Shown one piece after another: positions 1-11,157 of a stretch of 64,000 bases of DNA (the first letter of the stretch is position 1; the number at the start of each line of letters is the position of its first letter). The position numbers and the translations under genes are program-made. Under the pieces are notes generated by a model. The model was not told the origin of the DNA, ran no database searches, and saw nothing but the letters and a program-made list of their open reading frames with translations. Origin of the DNA: Phialocephala subalpina (Eukaryota > Ascomycota > Leotiomycetes > Helotiales > Mollisiaceae); the NCBI GenBank assembly GCA_900073065.1, contig FJOG01000001.1, positions 1,830,439 to 1,894,438 on the forward strand, read 5' to 3'.

Positions 1-3000
1 GGGCAGCGAAGGTTTGAAGCCTTTTGAGGACCTTGTCATCGGTTCTTCTCCAAATCTAATATCGTTAATCAGAAGAGCCTAGGCTTGCATACGTCACTTT
101 GAACTTTAAATGTACGTTAGATCGTTGGGTCTTGGACTTCGCCGTACCGCACAGTCCCCAGCCTCCCCAATCGGGGGCCCAGTAGCATGGTCATTTTTTC
201 AGCTGTCAAACATGGGGAAGCACAAGACTTCTATGAAATGGCCATGCGAATAGCTTCAAACGAGGATGAGTAGTCTGCCCTCTTCCAGATCGGAGAGTGA
301 GCGGGAGAGGCAAGGCGAAGCGAGATCAAGCCGTTGTGACCAGCATGCAGCAGCTGTACGAGTAGCAGCAGATGCGGGAGAGGGCGGCCACGGCGTCAGG
401 GAAGGACCTGGGAGACGTCGTGTCGTTCTTGAGCCGCACGAAGTCCGCTCCTCGGCCACGCTCTCTAAGTATAACGGTTTCTACGCACAGGTCAGGACAT
501 GATCCGAGAATACGACCCCAGAACTCACCACGTCGACTGCATGCCTAGTCCAAACGCAGAACCCATGATCGCTGTCGCGAGTAAATAAAATTTGTTTTCA
601 GAGATATCGCTGTCGGCGTAGGAGTCCGTCTGTTTGACTGGAGTGGATGCCGAGCCCATCATTGATTCATCAAATGAACCTGTTTCGTCTCCGGGCATCC
701 CGTAACCATATCATGGGCCGGGAGCGGAGCGCGGCGATGCATCCGCTGCAGAGATGCACGCGCACAGCAAAGGTCATGCACTGTCTTGACCTCCTAGAAC
801 GGCCATCACAATCAAGGAGACGCGCTTACGGTTGTTTTAAGCACCAAGCGCTGAAGAGCCGAGCCAAAATGGGATGGGGATTCGATTGGTCTGTTGTGCC
901 ATGCAGCCCAGGACGCCGACAGGCATAAGGATTATTCTTAGCGTCCTTTGAAGCTTCGATAGCACGTCCTCGAGCTGCAGCTGTGTTCAGCTTGGTGAAA
1001 GTCCAAGTATTAGACTCTTAATACATCTTGATATATCACCGGAATCTCCGTCCGGCTCTTCCACCCGCGAAACACTTCATATATTGCTGGACTCTATTAC
1101 GCTCGACGCCTAGCTGAACTTTCTTCTTGTGATCGGTCAGCGAAGTGAGAAAGCCGCTTTGTTTTCCCGGCGGCAGATTGTGGGGTGACGCTGACTGGCT
1201 CCGAGGGTCATAATCTTCAAAATATATGCAACCTCTTCATCTCAGCGTCATGCCAGATGTGGCCAACGATGCGGAACCGTCCCTCAACCGTCATGATAAT
1301 GGTGCATGACACCCCACATTTTGCGAAAATCAGGAGCGAAAATGAGGCACAATCAAAGCTGAAGAAGTGATGATTGGATATTTCCTGCGCCTTGTTACAA
1401 TTCGCCCTCCATGCAGTCTCTTGCGTGGATGCTGCCATGCTTCCCAAACTTTTCCCATGCGAATCTCTGCCCATATACTCCTATATCTTCCCTATAATAA
1501 AGTCGTCCAGGTATCAATCTTGAGTTCCAGCTCGTTGCTCCCAAATGAAAATATGGTCACATTGTACAAATGAAGAAATGAAATGTATGACCCCAAAATT
1601 GCCCTGAAAATCCGTTTGACGCCCCGCTGAGCCTAGCCATGAATCAAATTGTCGTTGCCGAATTGTGTAAAACCCTTATGCCATCAAAAATCCGAAACAT
1701 ATCCCAAAGCGAAAGACTAAGGAGTGGCGAACGCATGGACCATCGTAAAAAGGTACCCGTGCAGTATCGGCTAAGAATTGCACAGCGGACAGTGACCGGG
1801 CACCACAATATATCGCTCGTGAGGACCTCGTGGACATCTGTGTTCCCTCTTGCCATCGACCGAAGTTCCGAAGAAGTGAGCCCCGGGATCCACGCATGAA
1901 GTGTAGATGTAGTAGTTTTTGGTGTATTCGCACATCTTGTCGACGGTGGTAGAAGTGTATGTGTGTGACTCTGCTAGTCTGATTAGCACTGTCATTGGCA
2001 ACTATGCGTATACAGTTGAACATACGAAGGAGTTAAGGTCAGAGAGTTGTGTTGAGTAGGGCTCAGTGGGTAAGAAGGAGGAAGAGTGTTGTTGTTGAGT
2101 GCGAGGAAGTCTGATGCTGCATGCCTTGAAGAAGATATCGAAGTTCGGCTGGGTTGGGGAGCATATATATCGAGAGGTGTTCGTCAAGCCGGCAGTCCCC
2201 TGGCGAAGTATAACAAAAGCAAATTGCTTGATGAGGACATATGGGGAGATGTCAGACTTTTTTAAGAAACGGTGATTTACTATGTGAGGGAGCAAGAACC
2301 AGCGGAGGCCATAGCGAGTCCTGGCCATAGCTCAGCCAAGTTCCTTGTAACAAGACCTTCGACGGCGGCAGAAACGCATCTCTGTTTGCGGTAGGCTGGA
2401 GCCTGTAGCAGGCATTGAGAGTGGTTCAAGATGTGTGGATCTCCCTCGCAGCTTGTGCTGAGCGCTCGGAGAATGTGAGTGAGACAGATTCTTGACCCCC
2501 TACCGGCATCCATATCCTGGTATCACCACGGCTCCCTGTTATTTAATCCTTACCTCGATGGAGGAGCTTTGGCATCGTACCGACTGATGCACCAGCCGAT
2601 CCAACCGACCGTATGTGGATTGTGGGCCGGGTGAGTGGTGCACGAGTCTGTGACATAGTGGTGTCGTCGTGGGAAAGTAGTGCGAGGGTCCAAGCGAAAA
2701 TGGGAATATGGCGATGAGGAGAGTGAGGAAAAAATAATCATGGTGAACTTTCGGTTGTGGTATTAAATGGGTGTACGTGGACAACCGGAAGCTCCAGAGG
2801 AAGACGGTCGATGAGCATTGAACACCACCACCGCATCTGCTGCAGTCTGCATGCGCTTGTGCGGTTGGCTTGGCTCTCGACCCCTGCGCGGCAGGCTTCA
2901 ACTTGTCGAGAGTACCTTGCTGCAAGGCCTGTCTGCGCCTGTGCTTTGCGTGCAAAACGTGGATGACCCCAATTATGATCTGAGGTGTCAATCAGCTCTG

Positions 3001-5237
3001 CCCCTCCCGGCCCTTACCAAGATAATATCAAAAAGAGGACCAGGGAGTGTGGTGAGCAGCATGCACCGATCCCGCTGTGCTTCAACGGAAGTTGGAACGA
3101 CCACCCGCTCGTTTGTTTTCTGATGGTTTTTCCCACTGACCTCGAGCCTCTGTCTCTGGCCTGACGCTGTGGGTCGCGAACTGCTGCAATGCTGATGGCC
3201 GACCGGTAGGTGAATGGGAGAACTGTGTTCGTGGTTCTGGACCTCGACCAAGCGCTTCCTACCCCAGCAAGAAACATTAGTGCCCAGACAAACGTGCCTT
3301 TCGCAGGTATAAAGTGCATTTTAATATCATCTGAGCGAGATATCGACTCTCAATATGATTGCCTTTTATTAATACAGTAGCTGTGAGTTTCTCGCTCGTC
3401 CTTTCCTTCCGCAGGACCGTACCCTAGCTGCGCGGGAAGACAAACAAGCGATGGGATTTTCAGTAGTAGATCTGACAGTCACACAACTCTGGATCCCACG
3501 CCATCATTTGAGCCCATTTGGGAACTTCGTCGCTCTGACGTCCCTCGCGGGGTACTCCTTTTGGGCACTAACCCCCTGAATGACATTTGGCACGGACCCC
3601 TCTTTCCTGGCAATCGGACACACTTCACCACGGCATTTTCACGAGAAAACAAATGGTGACTTGAGAAAACATTCCAAAATCTGGACGACAACCATCTCGC
3701 TGACGGCATCGCTATGACTTGATGCGACTTTGAATACTGAATACTGAATGAGCATTCCGAGGATGCTAGTAGCTCAGACTCACTCCTGAATTTGAACGAG
3801 CTTTGGGTCAGCCGGCCGTGAGTTCCTGTGTGAGAATACCTTGTTGTCTACCTCGTCAGCGTCAAAGTCACCTGTCAAAGCCTCGAAGCGTGGGTTTATA
3901 GGTGAGGCTCCATGCATGAAAAGCGTGCGTTTGAAATATTCTCCGACTCTGAAGTGTCAAAACTCGAGACAGGCAACGGCAAACTTGCTCGATCGCATCA
4001 TCGCATGAGAGAGATCTCACCTGCTTGGGCCCAGCGCGCTTCCCGTCTCAAACATTTTTGAGCATGGACCCTCCGTCTGTGGATGCGGATACGCACGTCG
4101 TCCGATTTATTCGCCCAAAGCCGTTATGTGAGTCTGAGAGCAGAGTCCTTCAATTGTATGCACCCCATATTTCGTACATTTGACAGCTTGCTGAGTCTCT
4201 TAGAAACACAGACGCGCAATTGTGCAGCCACCGTGAAGCCCGAGGCTGGGAGTATATCGGCTTCTTCGTAAGGCTGAGAAATGTTTGACTCGATGTCTGA
4301 CGACTCAGTGACGAGGCTCATGCCGAATTGGGACGAGTCGGGTCGTCTTTGTGTCCATTGTCCCCCACGGCAGCACATATTGGTGGATGGCCGCCTTCTA
4401 TTCTCGATCCCGATCATCATGGGCTTCAACCCGTACGGATATGGGCTACGGACTTGATACCCGACCTCGGGCATCCCGGCCAGGCCTAGAGATGAGTTCA
4501 CTCCGAGAAAACACCCCCGTCCTGATCGCTGTATCCCGGCTGGATCGGGGCCCAGAGCAGAAAACCCTGGTTTCTGCGGTCCAGGCCTTGCCCGTCCAGG
4601 ATATCATTGAAGGAAAGGATTTCGCCGCAGGCCGTCCCGAGGAACCGGGATAAGCCAAAGAAATGCATAACAAAAGTTATCTTCGGCCATGCAGACAAGT
4701 CCACGCCATCCCCTAGGATCTCCGATTTGATCTCATATCATGCTTCCAATGGATCTGCTACAAAAAAAGGAATTTAGCCATCGTGATCCTTCTCAGTAAG
4801 GTGTTGTGCAGGAAATCTCAGGGATCTGAGATACGGGGTGGTGCCACTCCCCATGGAGGCCAATTTGAGGGGGGGAAAAAAAGAAAAAGAAAAAGCATGC
4901 GAGAATGTTCCCAGATTGGAAGCTTTTGTGAGAGACCGACTTGACTCCACCCGGCCACCGGTGCGACTTGATGGAATTTGACCGTTACATGGATACCCCC
5001 CTAAGGCTCCCTCGTAAAAAAGATACTCGTACGATCCAGCAGTCTGGTACGTGTGGTTTTCATCACCTTGTGGACCCCAAATCAGCCCATGCACGTGCGG
5101 CAACCCCATAGAGAGCAGATGCAAGGCGGGAAGATCAAATATATTAATAAGTAAAACTGAAATCTTGAGACGAGAGTTTGACAACCTTGAACAGATCAAC
5201 TCAGAACCCCACTTTGAATATCGTGTATCCACTGAAT
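1..5237. other. Gene-poor left end, no supported gene
   Basis: I see no gene here. The open frames are at most about 150 codons, lack recognisable motifs and do not join through plausible introns. Their translations are rich in Ser, Arg, His and Cys, as expected for chance frames. A purine-rich low-complexity run lies near 4868-4900. A gene made only of very short exons, or a non-coding transcript, cannot be excluded from sequence alone. Confidence 0.5.
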
Positions 5238-6047
5238 TTATAAAAAGGCTGCTACTGCTGCCAACCCTCCCAAGATTCCGGCTCCTGCACCAGGTATTAT
5301 TTGAGGAGCTGCGTTCGTCGTCTGTGTCGCTGCCGCAGCATTGGAGGATGTGGTACTTGAGGATGCGTGACTGGTGACGCTCGCAGCGCTCGTCGAACCC
5401 TTCGAAGTTGCAGTCGAACCGCTGCTGGAGGGTGAAGTGGTCGTGGCTTGCGTTGCTGCAGAGCCAGTAGAACCCGAGGTGGCTGTTGAGGTGCAAGATA
5501 CGGCAGTCGGAAGATTGGTGACTTGGTTCGCTTTACAGAGATTGAGCGCGTATGTCACCGCAGCTTGTTGGTCTGCTGCTGAACACTGAGCTGCCAGGCA
5601 GCATGCTATACCGCTCAAGAAACTAGTATTCGAGCATATACAAGCAATCTGCAGTGGCGCAAGTCAGCAAGATTGAGATTTGGTGCAACTCCCGCACATT
5701 TTAGAGGCACTCCACTTCGACTCTTCAGCTAAAGTACGAAACAAGTTGGGACTTTTTAGTTGCCAATGTTTGTAGGGGTGCTGCGGTCTGCTGTTGCAGA
5801 GATCCTCGGCATCGCGCGAGGACGTTGAACGAGCAATTGGGGGGGGGGGGCATACATCAATACTGTTACATCCGGCAATGCTACTGCTACTTTCGTAATT
5901 TGTCAGACAAGATGTCTAGTATAGAGAAATTAGTATTAGGTCGTATAGAGATAAAATCGATTGAGATCTTACCGCGCAACTTGGAAGACCGTTGAACGTC
6001 TGCGATGAGACCAAATTGGCGAATATTGCGATCCAAGTGACCTTCAT
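5238..6047 (-). CDS. CFEM-domain GPI-anchored surface protein
   Basis: Three exons (6047-5973, 5915-5856, 5648-5238) give 181 residues. All junctions are in frame, with GTAAGA..TAG and GTATGC..CAG introns. Residues 1-15 are a signal peptide starting MKVTW. The CFEM domain spans about residues 20-85. It holds the LPSC start, the NSID aspartate that in characterised CFEM proteins helps bind haem, the CIC pair and the later cysteines. I count nine cysteines, one more than the canonical eight, because a CC pair replaces a single Cys. A Ser/Thr/Ala-rich stalk follows. The hydrophobic C-terminus, rich in Gly, Ala and Leu, fits a GPI-addition signal. CFEM proteins act at the cell wall or membrane in haem/iron uptake, adhesion or host interaction; which applies here is not visible. 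The start at 6047 is preferred over an upstream ATG at 6110 because it opens directly on the signal peptide. Confidence 0.9.
5839..5850. repeat. Homopolymer run of 12 G in a CFEM intron
   Basis: Twelve consecutive G on the + strand (poly-C in the transcript) sit a few bases inside the second intron of the CFEM gene, beside its 5' splice site. Such runs are prone to length change and assembly error. Because the run is intronic, it should not alter the protein unless it disturbs splicing. Confidence 0.9.
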
Positions 6048-7630
6048 AGCGACAAAACTCCAAGTCGACGCGTTTGCTACTTGCGAAGGGTTATGGGAAA
6101 GAATAAGCAACTGACTTTCAACGAAGGACTCAATTGAGGACGTGCGAGCAACAACAGGTCAAAGAAAGAAATCGAGGTTTCGATAACCTCCCATACTTTT
6201 ATCCGAGGGACTTCACTCGATCAAGCCGCCTTGGGCTGGATTGGATGGAATGCCTCGATGTCGAACATCACTAGGTTACAATGGCCAGGGATGGTGGCTT
6301 TCAGCTGCACTTCTGATAGCTCGAATTTACCCTCATCACGGCGTCGACCGCTGCACATACCTTTTAGGTTAGCTCTAAGCCATAAGAGGTTAGAACAGCC
6401 CCTCCTTTTGGTTCTCGACTTCTCGCCTGTTTCTTCAGCACTTTTCCTACCACGATCACGATACATCAATCAATCAAAGACGGAACATACAGGTATAGAT
6501 CACCACTCCGTGATCGCGAGGACACGACTCAACGAGGCTCTTTTCGAGAATTCCGTGCTCAAACAGGTATTCTCCGAAAGAAGGAGAGACCCCTTCCCGG
6601 TCCGACCTTTGGATACTCGCACAAACTCAAAATCCGTGTTGAGGTTTGAGCACCGAGTGAGAGCTCTTCTCGTACTCGTTTGGGGACCGCCCACACTTCT
6701 TGGCATGGCCCTGTCATTTGATTGACTTTGCTTAACCTCCCAAAGAAAGAAAGTATATCAGATGCTCAGATGCAGCACTGACCCCGATATGAGTCTGTAA
6801 CATGCAATCACCGCGTGTTTGTGTCGGTGTGGAGTATGAAGTCGGACGGGCACCAGCGAAACTCTTTTATTTGTCTAAAATATATTCTTGGGTTATCCCA
6901 GAAACCAAATGTTCGTACTTAAATTACCTTGTACTGTAGCTCCTGGGACCCGCTTCACCCTCGACCCCGGATTATCATTGAGTAGGACTTGGCAGCGATC
7001 TCTCTTTTCCTTGTCACGTACGGTACCTATTGTACGTCCTTTGGGACGACAACTTGTATTTCCATCTCATGTGTTCTGTTACGTTTCTGCCCATACAACA
7101 TGCTCCTCCATACTACTCTTTCAGCAATCGGCGATTGGAGCGATGATTGTGCAAAAGTTGTCAGGTCAGCTGGGACATTCGAAACACATTGCTTTGCGAC
7201 GATCATGTTGATAGAACTCCCCAAGTCCGACTACCATGGCCATCCTGAAGTATATTCCGACTGCCGAACGCAGAAGATCAACTGCCAAAAATCCAAGACC
7301 TTGTATGTGGCGCTCTCATGTCTCATTCAGCTGCGATTGGATTGGTTTGCAGCATCCATGCAGGTTGCACCCACCTCCTCACTTGTCGCACTTGTCACCC
7401 AATCCCGAATCCAAAAACGTGCCACCAACAGCTGCCACCAGATCAGCCTTGCAAGTGCGAGCGCGACTGAGACATCTCGAAATAATGTCGTCCCGACGAC
7501 TTGACAACTACACAATCCGTGTTTTTGGCGACTTCAAGCTCGATCGCTCACTGAGCGTTCTGTCAATCCCCTGCCTCTATTGAGACTTTAATTTTACCGA
7601 GTGGGGTTATCCCACCAACACTCTCTGAAG
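6048..7630. other. Intergenic region between CFEM and MFS genes
   Basis: This holds the divergent upstream regions of the CFEM gene (leftward) and the MFS transporter (rightward). Open frames of 164 codons (6231-6725) and 171 codons (6989-7504) are present. They show no domain, signal peptide or plausible splice partner, and overlapping frames of similar length exist on both strands. I treat them as chance frames. Confidence 0.5.
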
Positions 7631-9624
7631 ATGGGAATGTGGATTTTGGAGCCCAAATCGATGGAACATGTTCCTGGTATGCGCCCCGAGTGGATTGCAT
7701 TGAACAGCTCGACTAATGTTGTATAGGGACCACAAAATACTTTGACGACCCCGAAAGACCTCAAGTAGCTGGTGCCGAATCTGCGGGGCTGAAGTGTGAT
7801 ACTTCTGGACCAGTCCCCATCATTCTGGTCCCCCAACCAAGCGATGATCCTAATGACCCTCTTGTGAGTGGACATGTCAATCCTATGTACTCTACTAATG
7901 ATTCCTCTAGAATTGGCCTCTTTGGAAACGAGACTTAATCCTCCTGATTCTCTCCATCGTTTCGATCTTTGCAACATGCCTGGGCCCCATCCTCGCGGCA
8001 AATACGTTGACGCTCTCGCTCTTCTTCTCCCTGAAGTTTACGAAGATCGCGCTTCTCACTGGATACTTCCTCCTGGGTGTTGGACTCGCTGGTATACTGT
8101 ATATTCCGTCTGCGAGAATATGGGGAAAGAGACATTTGTTCCTCTGGGGAACACTCCTTATTGTCGTTGCATCAGCATGGGGAGGCGCTTCACGAAGTTA
8201 TAGAAGTCTTTTGTGGTCAAGAATATGGCAGGGCATTGGAACTGCTCCTTTTGAAGCACTGGTTAATGCCTCGGTTGGAGATATGTATTTTGTTCATGTA
8301 AGTTTCGAAACATTATCCACGAAAGATATCACATATGGTTCTGACTTGCTTTCCAGGAACGTGGAAAACGTATGGCATTGACCAATCTTGCCGTTTTTGG
8401 AGGAGCATTCTTCACACCTATTCTCGTTGGGAAAATCACTCACACTATCGGCTGGTGGTGGACCTTCTACTTCGTAGCAATGTTCGCCGGAGTATGCCTA
8501 CCACTAGTTTTCTTCTTCGTCCCAGAAACAGCATACCGACGAGACTCTCGACTCAACACCGATATGGCCTCCAACGAGGACGTGAGCATGCATCTGAATT
8601 CAAACGAGATCAAAACAGTCATTCATACTACAACTCCAGGAACAACAACTGAAACGGAAACTGTTTATATCACCAGTGCCGAACCTCCAGGAGCCAATAC
8701 ACCGTTGGCAAGCTGGTCTCAGAGGTTGGCAATATTTAATGGGAGGAAGACGGATGAGAGTTTCTTCAAACTATTCCTCCGGCCTTTTCCATTGTTCGCT
8801 CACCCAGCGATCTTGTGGGCATGTCTCATCCAAGGGACCATGATCGGATGGACGGTCTTCATCGGCATCATTCTCGCTGCTATCTTCCTCGGACCTCCAT
8901 TGTTTTGGGACGAAGTCAACACGGGCTATGCGTACACAGGAGCTTTCATCGGCGCCATCATCGGATTCCTCATTGTTGGAATCCTAGCCGACTGGAGCGC
9001 TAGATACATGACTCGAAAAAACAACGGCATCTACGAGCCCGAATTCAGAATTGTTCTTGTCATCCCACAGCTCATTTTTGGATGTGCTGGCTTATATCTT
9101 TTTGGTGTCACTTCTGCAACTCTCACGCATTATTCTTGGGTGCTGCCGGTGTTTGCGTTTGGGTTGGAGGTTGGTGGGATGGTCATCGGGGCTGTAGCTT
9201 CGAGTTTATATATTGTTGATGCTCACAGTACGTCCTCTCGTTTTCTATGTCGTGTCATGATTTCTGACAACACAAACAGGGGACCTCGCAATCGAAGCCT
9301 TCACTTGCATGCTCATCTTCAAGGTCAGTGCCGACTTCCCCACCCCAACACCATGACCAGTCACTGATTCGGACCAGAACTTCTTCTGCTTCGGCCTCAC
9401 TTGGAGTGCATACGAATGGCTCGTTCACGGCGGTGTTTTTAAAACATTTATGTGGATCTCAAGCATCCAAATCGTGATTTGTCTCTTGAGTATCCCTATG
9501 TGTAGGTCCTCCCTCCTCACCGCAAATGGAGAACACCACTTACGCCTCGATAGATGTGTTTGGAAAACGGAACAGAGCTTACTTCCACAAGCACGATATT
9601 CTCAAACTTACGGGTTTGCACTGA
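7631..9624 (+). CDS. MFS transporter, HOL1-like family
   Basis: Seven exons (7631-7676, 7727-7863, 7911-8297, 8357-9227, 9280-9323, 9378-9501, 9554-9624) join in frame to 559 residues, the usual size for this family. The hydrophilic N-terminus ends in the DPNDPLNWPLWKRD signature, typical of fungal HOL1-type proton-coupled major facilitator transporters, just before the first membrane helix. A sugar-transporter-like RIWQGIGTAPFEALV helix and the ERGKR cytosolic loop after helix 4 are also visible. A long charged loop (about residues 255-315) separates the two six-helix halves. The last helices read DAHRDLAIEAFTC and then NFFCFGLTW. Members move small organic cations, polyamines, amino acids or drugs; the substrate cannot be read from sequence. 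The internal exon of 44 nt (9280-9323) is easily missed. Transport function is confident, substrate unknown. Confidence 0.93.
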
Positions 9625-10887
9625 GCAGAATTACATAATTAAATTTCCTCTGTTTAGCGAATATACAATTGGCGATATGCCAAGGCCATTCTACGAAAAG
9701 TCGTCGTCAGCAACAACATGATCGTTCGGTAATACGGCAAACCTCATCTCATGTTCCAGCCGACCCGGAGCAAAGACCTCGATAACCAATCCCCGCAGGA
9801 ACCCGACCCCGAGCCCGATCAGCAAGGCACGGTTCCCTAGTCGAATAGATCCATGAAGAGATATCGAAAGTAGTCTCCCGATACAAGACGTTTCTGAAAT
9901 AGTGGGATGCAGACAGTGGAGTACATAGGCGCTTAACTACACATTGACTCCTTTCTCTCTTTTTTTTAAAATTTTTTTTTATCGGTTCGCAATCCCAATC
10001 GCATCCAAGGAAGTTTGAAAATGTATCCACTCTGAGCTATACCCACAGAGAGGTATTTCTCTTTTATTCATGTTTCATAAGTTTAATGCCAGCGCATTTG
10101 GCGAGGAAGTTGAGGAAGTGGGTTCGGCAGAGCCGCAGAAGCTGGTTGTATCTCGGCTTTCCTTTGTCGTTTGTTGCTGTTGATTTCCATATTTCTTGCT
10201 ATCGTTGACGATTCCTTTGCGGATGATCGTTTGTTGTGCTATGTCTATGACCTGCGCAGAACTGCCTCAGTGGAACAGTAAAGCTGCTCCTTGAGCAAGC
10301 GATGTGACGATCATCCTAGCAAGCTGTGTTCAGTCTAGCTTTGCGAGCAGAGCAGAAGCTAAGAGCTGCAGGCTGTTCGCCCCCGTTTACCACGATTCTC
10401 TCCCTAGCTTGGTCAAGGAGTTGTCTATCCCAAAAGTTTATGGAAAATCTTAATATCGACAACGGAAACATCTTTTTAGCACTGAAAATGTGAAGACAGC
10501 AGCTGCTGTCATTCGTCAGAGTGAGCAACCTGACTTCAGACTCCAAAGAAGTGAAACGCCAGAGAACTAAAAACTGGGGGCCATTGATCCAGATTCAAGA
10601 CTGAACATAAGAATTTGCACCCTGTGATTTCCCCCAAAGGCTGCTCGAACTCCTCTCCAGCTTCCCTTCAAAGCACCTCATGTATCGGGACATTCGCAAT
10701 GCCTTTGGAGGCACATGGCATGCCCGTACCCGTCACTACGACGATGACAAAACTTCTTGCGCTATGAAGAAAGGAATCACAATGTGCACAACAGGGTGTC
10801 TAGGTCCTTAAATTCTGCTGCAGCCATGAGACCGCGAATCTATGCTGTCTAGGTGGGAGGTAATGTAAACCCCAAGCCCATAACGTT
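9625..10887. other. Intergenic, no supported gene
   Basis: This probably contains 3' untranslated sequence of the MFS gene followed by spacer. An AT run of T and A tracts lies at about 9961-9980. The short minus-strand frames at 9749-10030 and 10316-10546 show no protein-like features. Confidence 0.5.
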
Positions 10888-11075
10888 ACAAATTTCCCTA
10901 AGCTACTGAGAAAAGATTCCCTTCGCGAAAGTACTCTGTCGCAACTCCGCACTACAAATTTCCTTCCCTAAGCTACTGAGAAAAGCATCCTTTCGCCCGG
11001 AACTCCGCTGTAAACGTCACAATGTTACCTAAGTTACTGAGAAAAACTTCCCTTCGCTCAAGTACTGTACTCCGT
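10888..11075. repeat. Three-copy tandem repeat, unit about 62-66 bp
   Basis: Three imperfect direct copies start near 10888, 10954 and 11018. Each contains a CTAAG(C/T)TACTGAGAAAA core (near 10897, 10967 and 11028), then a TTTCGC or CTTCGC block, then an ACTCCG end. The array lies 80 bp beyond the stop codon of the RING gene, so it may lie in that gene's 3' untranslated region or terminator. No open frame runs through it. Confidence 0.8.
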
Positions 11076-11157
11076 ATATCCCCAACACCGAATATGCTGT
11101 AATCAAGTGATATCATACCAACGCCTCCAAATAACTTCGTTATATCTTTCCAATAAC

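Noticed and set aside
2391..2440. tRNA-like B-box resemblance (GTGGTTCAAG)
   Set aside because: No matching A box or cloverleaf arms are found at a proper distance. I found no convincing tRNA anywhere in the window.
6231..7504. Plus-strand frames of 164 and 171 codons between the CFEM and MFS genes
   Set aside because: They have no motif, signal peptide or splice partner, and comparable overlapping frames occur on both strands.
7594..8001. 135-codon minus-strand frame over the MFS N-terminal exons
   Set aside because: It lies opposite exons whose plus-strand splicing gives a clean HOL1-type N-terminus.
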